Source: Bimuria novae-zelandiae CBS 107.79 (Eukaryota > Ascomycota > Dothideomycetes > Pleosporales > Didymosphaeriaceae). Taken from it: 64,000 nt of DNA. Both the position numbers and the translations under genes were made by a program. The notes beneath the pieces were generated by a model. That model had not been told where the DNA came from. It worked only from the letters and a program-made list of their open reading frames with translations, and ran no database searches. Below, piece after piece: positions 25,331 through 36,500 of this stretch (its first letter is position 1; each line of letters opens with the position of its first letter). The stretch is taken from contig ML976688.1 of assembly GCA_010015655.1 (NCBI GenBank), forward strand, positions 562,411 to 626,410, written 5' to 3'.

Positions 25331-25744
25331 CCTATATAGTCTATAGTAAAAATAGACATATAAATAATAGCTTTATAGCTACTAAAATGCTTTTTAAAGT
25401 AATAATAAGTAATATATATAGCTGTTAACGCGCTCCGCGTATAACTTATAGCTATAAGCTTTATAGGGTGCTATTATGTAGGCTAAAGCTATACCTTAAG
25501 TATTAAATTATGTACTTAAGCTGCGCTAACACTATTAGATCTATAAATATTTTTATAAGCTTAGCTATTAAGTAGACTAATAAGTTTTAAATTAATACTA
25601 CTATAAATAAGTCCTCCTATAAAAATTACTAATAAATATTATATATTCTAGTGTTTGCACTAAAACCAGGCAGCCTCCTATTAGCGTAGTTTAGGTGGCC
25701 CGTGTACGGGCGATTTTACTGATGCGTGGGATACCGTAGCTTGG

Positions 25745-26566
25745 TGTTATAAGGCGCTCACACCTTGTTCCGATCCGGGTTAGGGCGGTAAGGTATCGTA
25801 GTACTTTATAAATTATTTAATAGTATAAGTTAATGCGACACTTAGCGCGAGGCTAGATAATTTAATTTTATAATAAAATAAAATAACTATTAGTTTATAT
25901 AGGAGAACGTTGTATCGGTGCAGGTCACTTAAAGGATTAATATTAGTATATCTTTTAGTAGAGGCATATAGGAGTGCGTATATAAGAAAGTAGCCTTAAA
26001 TAAATTAAATGCCTATAGGCCTAGTACGAAAGGATATAAAAAAGATACTAAACTATAAAGGCCCTAAGCTCCTCTAAATACACCTCTTCCCTAGTGGCTA
26101 GCTAGCACATATCTGCTATAGGTTAACCATTAGTCTAATAAATCTAAAATAGGTCTAAATCGGATGCGTAGTTCCCTATTGGTCTGATAGATCTGAAATT
26201 GGTCCGATACGGATGAGTGTCGGTTTTCGGATAATCTCGAATCCTGTCTTGACTGGCCAAGGGTTCTCGTGTCGACGAGCGATTGTTTCTGTTACAAACG
26301 TACTCGTACAGAAGATATATAAGTTAACTATAAGAAGTGTATAAAGAAAACCGTCTTATTATATATACCTAGCCTGCTTAGTTACTTAGTACTACTAATT
26401 AATTAAGCAGTTCCGTGCCTCGCCTGCTTAATTACTTAGTACTCCTAATTAACTAAGTAGTTACGTAACTCCAAGGCTAGCTTTTTAGTATACTTATTAA
26501 CCTATTTTTTAGCTACCTATCCTTATAAGCGCCTATCCCTTATTATTTTACTTTTAGTTTATAATA
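25745..26566 (-). repeat. Gypsy-1 3' LTR (left), interrupted and partly duplicated
   Basis: Starts TGTTATAAGG and ends TAATA (from TAACA). It contains a complete solo LTR with AACGT duplications, and two copies of a segment with the core CTGCTTARTTACTTAGTACT where the right LTR has one. Confidence 0.93.
25911..26296 (+). repeat. Solo LTR-A nested in the gypsy-1 LTR
   Basis: 386 bp starting TGTATCGGTGC and ending CTGTTACA, flanked by the exact duplication AACGT (25906-25910 and 26297-26301). Its left half is TA-rich while its right 130 bases look almost unmutated. No full-length relative is in the window. Orientation is not determined by sequence. Confidence 0.92.
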
Positions 26567-26599
26567 CTATCCCTCCCTTCTTAGTCTTCGTCCGGGAAG

Positions 26600-29500
26600 A
26601 ACTGTGCCTACTAACTAAATAATTAGTACTTATTATTATTATAAACTTATTTCTACTATTAAGGCGCATAAAAATACTGTAGTATTAAAGTGTTTTAATT
26701 ATAAAACCTATTTAAGGATCTATAAGGTATTAGTTTATTTAAGAAAGTATAATAAGTGCTTAAAAAGGAGCGCAAAGTGCGACGTGGCTATTACTTATAA
26801 TAATTTTTTTTATTTAGTTACTAAAAAATAAAAATTAGATACGCAAATTTTAGAAGCGTAAAAAAAGCAAAATATAATATTTAAGGCTATGCGCATAGCG
26901 CGCGCGAAAAAGAAATTTTTAACTAAATAATTCGTATTAAATATAAAGTATGCTAAAGAGGTAATTACTATTAAAAGTACTACCCTAAAAAAGTTAGCGG
27001 AAGACCTGCCTTAGCCCTCTTAGCTAAATAGTCTAGCTAAGTTTACTCTAAATACTTAGTTAGCTATAAAGGAACTTCCTTTTAATTTCTAAAATAACCT
27101 GCTACCTTTATTATCCTAGGCCTATTTAAGGTGTGGGGCCTTAGGGTGCTCCCTATAGAACTTTTCTAAGGTAGCTTTATAATTAGTAAGGTTTCTTATT
27201 AGTTCTTATATATTATAACTCTCTAGCTATCCTTCCTATTTTACTAAGTATTTATACTAACGTTTAAATTTTTATAGATTTCTAATTACTTTAACTTTGT
27301 ATTCTTTATCTTTAAATTTTAAATATAATTTTAGCTTAGCGTTTAGTAGTGCTAGTTCTAATAATAACTTATAAAAGACTAAGTATATACTTGTATTTAT
27401 AAGTAGCTATAGTTTAAAATTAACTAAGCCTTTAACTTCTTAAATTTTAAATAGTCCTTTTTAAAAGTTATCTAGTTTTTTGCTTAGCCGTGTAGTTTTA
27501 AAAAATTTTATAAGAGGAGAACTCTATCCCCCTTTTTAAAAGTTAGTCCCTTAATCCTTTTCTTATTTACTTATTTTACTATTTACTTATTATGCTACGT
27601 AATATTTCTGCGTAGCGTTTTATGCAGATCCCGCATAAGTTTGGCTTTATTAGCTGTATCTTTTATAATGCTTCTGATGTCTAATAGGTTCTGGTGAGTC
27701 GTTGGCTCACATCCATGATTAGCGTAGTATGGGGAGTACCCTGTAGTCGTCAATCTTGTACTGTTATATGCTAGCTATGCTATTAGTAATAGCTTAACCT
27801 AATTATCTTAAAGCTTATTTATATATATCTAAAGATATTATTCTAACGTCTAATTTATTTACTTAGTTTATCTATCTATTTTTAAGTAAAAGCTTATTAT
27901 AAGCTTATACTTAGTCCCTAATTTAGCTATAAACGTAGTCTAATGCGATAATGGAAATATCTTAGCTCTATTTATAATAAACTTGTCTAGTTATCTAGCC
28001 TATAATATTAATTCTTATTTTACTATATAAACTAATTCTTTTATTAATATAGCTTTCTTAATTAGCATAAACCTTAATTCCTCAGTAAGTTAATAAATTA
28101 TAATTAAAATTAAGTCGTAGGGATCCTTGTTTCCTAGTGCTTATAATATGAGTAGTTTTATAATAAAGTCTATAGTTACGCTTAACTATAGTCTTAGGGG
28201 TGGCTTTAGTAGCTATAAGAGGCTATATGACTTATATCTCTTAGGCTTGTTTTTATAATAGGCTAAATAGTTGCCTAGTACCTTCTATACTACCTAGCGT
28301 AGCCTAAGGATAGTATATTTATTCGTAATTTAACGCGTTATTTTAGTAATTTTCAGGTGTCTCTAGTCCTTATCCTTGTATAGCTTCTTAATTAGTAGTA
28401 GAGCCACTTACTTATTAATAGTTTCGTGCCGTTAATTTTGTAGCTTTATAAAGATTGTATACTTAATAATCCTTATTTATAAGCCTTTTGTAGTCCTATA
28501 TCCTATTTATAACTAGTCTATAATAGGTAAAGTCTACGCGTTACACTTCTAGTGCTAGCGCGAGCTATATTTTATTATAGTAAAAGGTTCTATCCTTTAT
28601 ATAGGTTAAGATTATGATATAATTACCTCTATTATCTTTTTCTACAAGGTCTAACTATCTACTAAGTTTATCTACTATAGTATTTACGTTTCCTAGTAGA
28701 TACGTAATGCGAAAGTTAAACGTTACTATCTATTTAGACTATCTAGCTTATTATTAATTAAGCTTTTTAGTCGTTGTAAAGCGCGTAAGATTAAGGTAAT
28801 TAGAAAATACTTTTATTTAGTACATTACTCTTTTAAGCTACGCTTTCTATTATTTAAAATAGTTAATAATTACTAATAGTTCATTATTATAGATCTTATA
28901 TTTAAGCTCTACTCTTAAAAGTTTCCTTATATAATAGAATACTAGTCTCTATTTCTTATTATTATATTCTTATAGTAGTATAGCTCCTAGCGCATAATCC
29001 GATGCGTCCGTATAGATACGATATTGCTATTCTGGATTATATATCTATAGTAGGGGTGTCATTAGGAATAGGCGTTTTAGCTATTTAAAAGTCTTCTCCT
29101 TTACTTCTTGCAAAGGTCGCTATTTTTCTTTTTTTATAAATTCTATTAGTAGAGCGGTAACCTTAGAGTAGTTCTTAATAAATTTGTAATAGAAGTTAGT
29201 AAAGCTTAAAAAAAATTAAATATCTTTTACTAATTTTAGTAGTAGCTATTTTTTTATTATTATAATTTTCTTTTGGTCTATCTTAACACCTTCTTAGGAT
29301 ATTATAAATCCTGGATATTCCGTTTCCGTGACATGGAATTTATATTTTTTAGGGTATAGGAGTAGTCTATACTCTTATAGCTTTTATAATACCTTATAGA
29401 CATGTTCTTTATGCTCTTCTAGGGTTCCGCTAGAGTATACTGGTATATTATCAAGGTATACCGTGCAGAATACGTCTAAGTACTTATATAATACTTAATT

Positions 29501-32500
29501 TATTAGTTCCTAGAATGTTACTAGGGTGTTTATGAGTCTTATTAGTATAATTATATACTTAAAGAGGGTATAATGCGTATAAAAAGCTATTGTTTACTCG
29601 TGGCCTTTTATTATTTAAATCTTATAGAATCTGTCTTAGATATTAAAATTTATAAACTACTTAGCTCCTCCGAGTCGATCTATAAGCTTTATTATTAAGG
29701 GTAATAAATAGCGGTTTTTAATAGTTACGACGTTTAGCTATTTATAATTTACATAAAGTTATAGCCTGCTATCTTTTTATAAATAAAGAGTATAGGGAAG
29801 GCTATAAGGGTCTAACTAAGTCTTTACTTCCCTAAGCGCAGATTCTTTTATATTAGCTTTTTTAACTCTTTTTTTTATTTATAAATAAGGGGCTTTAGGC
29901 GCTTTAGCTATAGTTTAGCTCCTTTTACTAGTAGTATCTTATAATCCTACTTTTTATATTTAGGTAGAATAGTCTCGTCGTGTTTCTTAAATAAGTCTAT
30001 ACATTCCTAATACTTTTCTAGTAAACTTAGGTTATTTAGGACTATGTTAGCCTCCTAGACCTATATATAGTATACTTATTTTAGGTGTTACTTTAAGATC
30101 TTATTTATCTTATAAACTAATATTTCTTATATCCTAGATAGTTAGTTTCCCTTTCTTATCTAAGGTTTCTAGGGGGTCTCTCTTTTATTAGGGCTTACCT
30201 AAGACTTCGGTAGTAAATTCTAAGAAGGGATTATTTATTTAATCTAGTCTATTCGTGGATTATGTTATTCTAGCTATTTATAGCTAACAATAGCTTTAAT
30301 GTCTCTTATCTTTATAATAGTAAAAATATATTAGCTTTTTAGGCCTTTTATATTAACTTATACTGGCGCTGTCTTAAGGCGTAGCTAACTATTACTATAT
30401 CCTTATAGTTCGGTCCTATCTATAAGTTCTATTTGCAGTATTATTCTCTTATTATAATATAGTATATTATATTTTTTAACTACTTATAGGGTAATTAGAC
30501 ACGCGTTTACTCCTAGGTTAATAAGTACTGTAATATAATACCTACATACTATAATACCTTTAATTAAGCGTTTTTTAACTTAGTAAGTATCTACTTAATA
30601 AGCTATAATAATTATACTGTTACTAGTATAGCTTATTATTTAGTAATATTCTAGTTTTTTAAGTCCTTAGACTTATTTTATACCTTTTATAAGGCCTCTA
30701 CCTCTTAGATCTTACTTTTAAGTTAGGCTAGCTTTAAGACTTCCTTAATCCTATGCTATTTATATCGCTATTAATATAGTATATAGGTCTTTTTAATTTT
30801 ATTAGACTTATATACTCCTAGTATCCCGTGTTATAGGTAATTTAGAGTAAGGCATTTATTCTAGGCTAATATATTATATCCTAAGTAACTATTAAAGGAA
30901 GTTACTTTTTCTTATAGGGTTAGGTGCGTAAAGTACTATAAGTTATATTAATCTTATTTAATTAATAAGTAATCCGTGTTTCTTTCTAGCTATAAGCTTT
31001 TTATTATTATATTAGTGTCGCGGAGGTCTAGGACCTAAGGAAACTAGCCTATTTTAAACTTTTATTACCTATATAGCTTATAGATAATATTAATATATTA
31101 GTACTAGCTATTCTACTTATAGTACTTAGCCTAATAGACTAAAAAGTAGTTATAGTAGTTATTAGGCACGCTATATTAGCTCTTTTTTAGTCTATAGTAT
31201 TTTAAGCTTTCTAGAAAGTAAAAGGCCTTAACTTTAGCTTTAAAGTGCTGTTAGCATCCTTTTCGCGTGTATTACTACTACATGGCGTATTTGTATCGTT
31301 CTAGTATTGTAATCTGGCGTAGGTAATGCTTTAGGGGTCCCTATAGTTTCTTAGCAAGCTAATAGGCGTCCTAAGCGTACGGTCCTTAGACGACTACCTT
31401 CGCTTTACACTAAGACGAGTAGTGCAGCGTACTACTATATATCTAATAGATATTATTAGCTAGTTATTAAAAAATCTAGTATTTATAGAGGGTCTTTCGC
31501 TACTCCTTTTATTTTACTAGTTTAGAGATTTTTTATATAAGATCTACCTCCTTAGTCTTTTCTAGCGTAAGGGTGACTATAGCTACTTATAAGAGGTTAA
31601 TTATGTTAACTTTAGTCTTTTAACTTTTATAGTCCCTAGTGAAGTAGCCTTACTTACTATATTAAAGGTAAGCTTTATTTTTAAACTTTTATTTTTATTC
31701 TTTTTATAAGATGCTACTCTTGTCCTAATAGCCTTTTTTAGGTTTATATAGCTATTTCCCTTTACTATTCTTTTTTTATACTATTAGGCTTTATTAACTA
31801 TAATAACGTCTCTATCTTTATCTCTTCTTAAGGGTTAGGTATTAGTTTCCTTTTCAGAGAGTAGTTAGGTACTATACTATTTTTTAGCTTCTGCTTATAT
31901 AAGCGATTATCTACTTTAATAGTATTATTAATAAGCTTTTTTAGGTTATCTACTTTTCTTTAGTAGACTAGTTTATCTTTAACTATTTCTTTTAGTTTAT
32001 TATAATAGGTAATTATAAGTAGGGCTTCCCCCAATCTATTAAGCTCTACTACTATTTACTTAAACTTTAAGATATAAAGCACTGCTAATTTTTCTTAATA
32101 TAGCTATTAAAGGTATATTTTAGCCTAATATGTTTTATTAATTATGCTAAATATCCCTTTTACTACTTTATAAAAAGACTTTTAGTTTTTAAAGGCGTCC
32201 TTAGTAGTATTTAAGTTATAATCCTTTAGTTTACTATTTTTAAAAAAGTTATTAATTATTAGTCTAGCTTATGCGGCTGCCTTGTCCTATATATTTATAT
32301 AGGTAATTAGAATTTTATCTTATTCTATCTTAAACTTTCTTAGGTTATAGTAGATAAATAGTTTTATCTATATTAGGAATATTTTTTTAAGTAAACTTTT
32401 CTAGTATAAGGTTCTAGCTTAAGAACCTTTAATTAGTACTTTATATTTTTTAGAGGCTTATTTTCTTACCTATATAATTAATAATTTCTTATAGCTAGGC

Positions 32501-32600
32501 TATCTAAGCTACTTATTTAATAATTATTTTTATATCGTTTTTTCCTTAGGTGCTAAAGCTATAGTAGTTAAACTAGGTCCTGCTATTATACTATAAAGTA
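26600..32600 (-). pseudogene. Gypsy-1 gag-pol with chromodomain, heavily decayed
   Basis: On the minus strand, gag and protease occupy roughly 32600-30200 but are too mutated to delimit. The RT is clear at about 29830-29430: PYSLPYTLYL.KDS, then NRYLLPLIIKLIDRLGGAK, and the catalytic box as YLDNIPVYSS (one Asp to Asn). RNase H and integrase follow to about 27900. Near 27300-27130 a C-terminal chromodomain is legible (QYLVKW-like YKYLVK.EG, then NLTNYKATLEKFYREHP). The domain order PR-RT-RH-IN-chromodomain places it among chromoviral Ty3/gypsy elements, in which the chromodomain guides integration to heterochromatin. Confidence 0.82.
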
Positions 32601-32607
32601 GTTAAAG

Positions 32608-32988
32608 TATTATAAGGCGCTTATACCTTATTCTAATTTTAGTTAGAGTAGTAAGGTATTATAGTACTTTATAAATTATTTAATAGTATAAGTTAATGCG
32701 ACACTTAGCGCGAGGCTAGATAATTTAATTTTATAATAAAGTAAAATAACTATTAGTCTATATAGGAGAACGTACTCGCATAAAAGATATATAAGTTAAC
32801 TATAAAGAGTGTATAAAGGAAACCGTCTTATTATATATACCTAGCCTGCTTAGTTGCTTAGTACTACTAATTAACTAAGTAGTTACGTGACTCTAAGGCT
32901 AGCTCCTTAGCGTACTTGTTAACCTGTTCTTCGGCCGCCTGTCCTTATAAGCGCCTATCCCTCGTTATCTTACTTCTAGTTCGTAACA
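32608..32988 (-). repeat. Gypsy-1 5' LTR (right)
   Basis: 381 bp. The first about 300 bases are RIPped (TATTATAAGG instead of TGTTATAAGG), while the last about 60, from about 32930, are nearly clean. Confidence 0.93.
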
Positions 32989-33031
32989 CTTGGCAGTTGG
33001 CGCGCCGCATCACCAAACGCGCCACTCTACC

Positions 33032-33192
33032 TGTAATGGGCTACGCCCAGTTATTGCCTTGGATCCTTGACCCTTAGTTATACAAACCCTAGATATATAA
33101 GTTTAACGCCTAAAGCTTAACTTTAAACTTTTTATTAAATTTATAAATATTCTTTTAGCACCTTTAGCTCCTTAAGCACCTAGCCCTTTATA
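33032..33192 (+). repeat. Gypsy-2 5' LTR
   Basis: 161 bp, the same length as the 3' copy at 46159-46319. Left and right copies differ mainly by C/T and G/A changes. Confidence 0.92.
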
Positions 33193-33350
33193 TTAAATTT
33201 AATTACTTTTACCTATCGCGGGATAAGTAAATTTTAAATATAATTATAGACTAAAGCTACGAAGTAGCACATAAAGTTAAAAGACTTATATAAATAAATA
33301 CTATAAAGGCAACGCCTAGACCTGCGAGGAGATAGAACTCTCTCTAATAA

Positions 33351-33550
33351 TGTCGGTATACACATATCCCATCGCCTGAGGCTGCTTGATGCTGCCCAAC
33401 GTACCGCCTCGATCCTACTTCGGTCCGACTCGCACCGAGCCCATGTATACCTTCGTAGCACCCACGTTCATAGATAGAATATACTAATAGCAATATACAA
33501 GACATTCGTTACTGTTATCACCCGTACGATCGTATAAAGGCCTACTAACA
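33351..33550 (+). repeat. Copia-3 5' LTR
   Basis: 200 bp, pairs with 38970-39169. The minus-strand ORF that crosses it (33234-33461) has no domain and is ignored. Confidence 0.95.
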
Positions 33551-33599
33551 CTAATTAGTGATTGCATGGCAGTTATAGATAGTTAGGTTAGAAGAGATA

Positions 33600-36500
33600 G
33601 ATCCTGTAGCCCCGCGCGTTCCCTAGTTATCTATATTAGTAATAGAGTTATCTGTGCTAAGTTCACTATTAGCTATATTAGGCGTCTTATCTAGCTTAAG
33701 ACCGACCGTTCCAGCCGTATTAGAGCGTTTCGAGACGCAGTCTATACACGCACTAGCCCCTATCTAGTCGCGCTTAACCCGTGTATAATCTAAGACTACT
33801 AACGAGTCCCTAGCAAACACAGCCAGCACGATACGCGTTAATAATAATAAATAGCGAAAGAAATAGCTAGTAGTAATAGAGGCTACACGCTTATATAAGA
33901 GGAGTTGCTAGAAACTACTAATCTAAAGGTAAGAAAGTAGCGTTATATTAATCTAAAGATCTAGGATAATAAGATCGTAGCCCTAGATAATAAGGTAGAT
34001 GTAACTATAGCAACGACGTACATCGCGCGTGCAATCGCGGACTACACAGATTAGCCTATAATAGATGCAGAGCTCTTTAGTAAGTTCTATCAGGACTTTA
34101 AAAGATAAAATAAAGCCATGTTCCGGCGTGCGCATATAGTATACACTAAGGAACTAAAGTAGATCCTCTGCTTTAAGGGCGTGTACACTAGTCGTGTTAA
34201 CATGTCGCTAAGCGAAGCCGTGGCTAAATTACTACGCATAGAGGATTGCCCGAAATAGCTAGATAATTAGTTCTAATCTACTACCTTTAACAAGCGGTTA
34301 GCCGCGTATATGCTATAAAAGCGGATAATACTAAGATAACATACTACGGGATTAGTACAACCTACAAACGTAGGGATAGCAGGTTAAACCTAGAGCTAAA
34401 CCTCTATAAGGGCAGGAGACCAGGACGCAGAGGATTAAAGAACCTATGCTTAAAATAAGACACGCATCTAAGATTAAGCTAGTTAATAATTAGATTAAGG
34501 ATAATAACTTACAGAACCACTTACAGAAATAATTAAACAGACACCACAGGCAGACTAGCGATAGCAAAGTTAATAACCTCCTTTTTTATATAATAACTTT
34601 AATAGATTCCGCGAATACACACTAGCATACCTATAACGTCTAAAGGGACAAAGCGTCCCTCTAATCATGCCCTCAGGTGACATAGACCCGTACAGGGCAA
34701 TTCCCCCAATCGAGTTTAGCAACGAGAAACTAGATCTAAAGATAATTAATGTCTTCACTAAGATGTAGGACCGTGAGAAGAAGTACACAAGGAAGCTATA
34801 CTACCTCCTAGATAATAAGCTAAAGATTTTTTTTTAGTATCTACTATCACATAGATATCTAACTAGACTAATTCTATATAGTCTTTCCGTGGATCCTAGA
34901 AGGCCGTGCACAGGAGTATTACCTCTACTTTATTAATTAGCGGACGGACACATTCCTAACTGTGTACACAAAGCTAAAGAACCACTTTAACATAGATATT
35001 AATTATAGCCACTACTACGCGGACTAGACAACAATATCTTTTATTAAAGTCTATAGGGAGAACCCTAATAAGACACCCTATAAGGTCCTTAACATTATAC
35101 TAGACAAGCTCTAGTTATGTTAGAGGGCTCTTGGCCAGCAGTACATAGGAGAATATACGCTCTAGATAACTGTAATCACAGCATGCTAGGGCGTCAAAGA
35201 GTTTACAATGGCGCTCTACAGGCCGTCCCTAGAGTGTAAGGTCCTGTTTAGAGATCTACGATCTTCGATCGAAAACTCGCTTGCTATGACTACCTCTGTT
35301 AACTTTACTAAGACAGACTATAATAACTAGTACTACTTAGACTATTAATATACTATTAATAGCTCTAGAAGAACGTAAGAGAATTACAACTTATAAAGTG
35401 CACGAGGCAAGTTTGTTAGTAAACGTAGCTAACTTTAGTAGCGTTCTAGAGACAACCTGCAGACTAACACACGAAGCGATAAGAAGTGCTATATCTGTGG
35501 TAAGACAGGCTATTAGTCTACGAACTATACGCTTAAGGAAAGAAGGCGATCTAAAGCATAGTATATTATATACTATAATATTACAAGTAAGTAAATAGAA
35601 TTCACAACATTCCTTGTTGCGTACGAAGGGGAAGAAGTTAACTAGTTTTTTAAAGAGGAGCAAGAGGAAGAGGAAGAGGAAAAAGACTAAAGACTAGTAG
35701 TTAAGTACCTTATAAATTAGGCTTTCATGCACTAGGTAACCGGAGATAACGTCTATAGGTATAAGGAACCTATAACGCTAGTAACGCAGTTCCTTATTAA
35801 TGACCGCTACTCACGAGTTACGTACTAAGACATCCTCCCTAACACTAGTGCCTCTAACGTATCAATAGCTAGAAAGGAGTAATTTCAGGCGCTCTAAACT
35901 AAGGATCCTATAGTAACTTTAGACATATCTACTACTAGAAACGCATTAGTTTAATTTAGCAAAGAAAGCATTACTATATTAATTAGAACTGCGTACGTGC
36001 GTATAGAGATTAAAAAAATTAAATTTAAGGTCTTAGACGTACTAACCCTGTTTCTTCTTAATTTAAAAGACATGGATTGGTTGCACGTATACTTTAATAA
36101 TACTATAGATTAGCTAGTATAAGGGAAAGCAATCTTCCCAGTAATTTGTAAATAGGGATATTCGTGGTTCCACCTAAGCAAGGCAGAGCACGCGCGGGTA
36201 TTCCTTACAGAAACTAAGCTCTGATGTCTACATTAGAGGTTTAGGCACCTAGCTATTAAACGGCTAATATAACTACTTAAATATGCAGGGCATAACAACG
36301 TAGATAAATAGCTACTCTACGAGATCTAAAAGTTATGCTACTACTACTAAGCACATAATTAAGCGCCATGATAATTTAAATTCTAGCTAAAAGATAACTA
36401 GGAATTTAACTTTAAGATTTTCGTGGATATAATATACCTAAGTAGGAAGCCAGTGCTTCACGTAATTAATTTAGCTACGACCTTTAATAGCGCTCGATTT

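Larger units (their letters stand above)
23126..25731 (+). mobile_element. P: piggyBac-like DNA transposon with a TA target duplication
   Basis: Terminal inverted repeats start TCCCACGCA (23126) and end TGCGTGGGA (25731), pairing over about 45 bp and including a small palindrome CGCCCG..CACGGGC. TA lies outside both ends (23124-23125, 25732-25733). Size without the nested solo LTR is about 2.33 kb. The transposase is piggyBac-like by sequence (DDE_Tnp_1_7-type motifs), yet the flank is TA and not the TTAA typical of piggyBac. The LINE-2 reading frame (WDQY VVLD) is restored when a single TA is kept, which supports these limits. Confidence 0.8.
25745..32988 (-). mobile_element. Gypsy-1 LTR retrotransposon (minus strand) inside the X left TIR
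   Basis: LTRs at 25745-26566 and 32608-32988 with target duplication CTTGG (25740-25744 and 32989-32993). The right LTR is 381 bp. The left is longer because it contains a nested solo LTR (25911-26296 plus 5-bp duplication) and a further 50-bp tandem duplication near 26365-26460. Coding sequence is on the minus strand and extremely TA-rich. Excluding the nested LTR the element is about 6.85 kb. Confidence 0.94.

Noticed and set aside
33234..33461. Minus-strand ORF MLRRYTWARCESDRS...
   Set aside because: It spans gypsy-2 sequence and the copia-3 LTR, so it is a composite of two elements.
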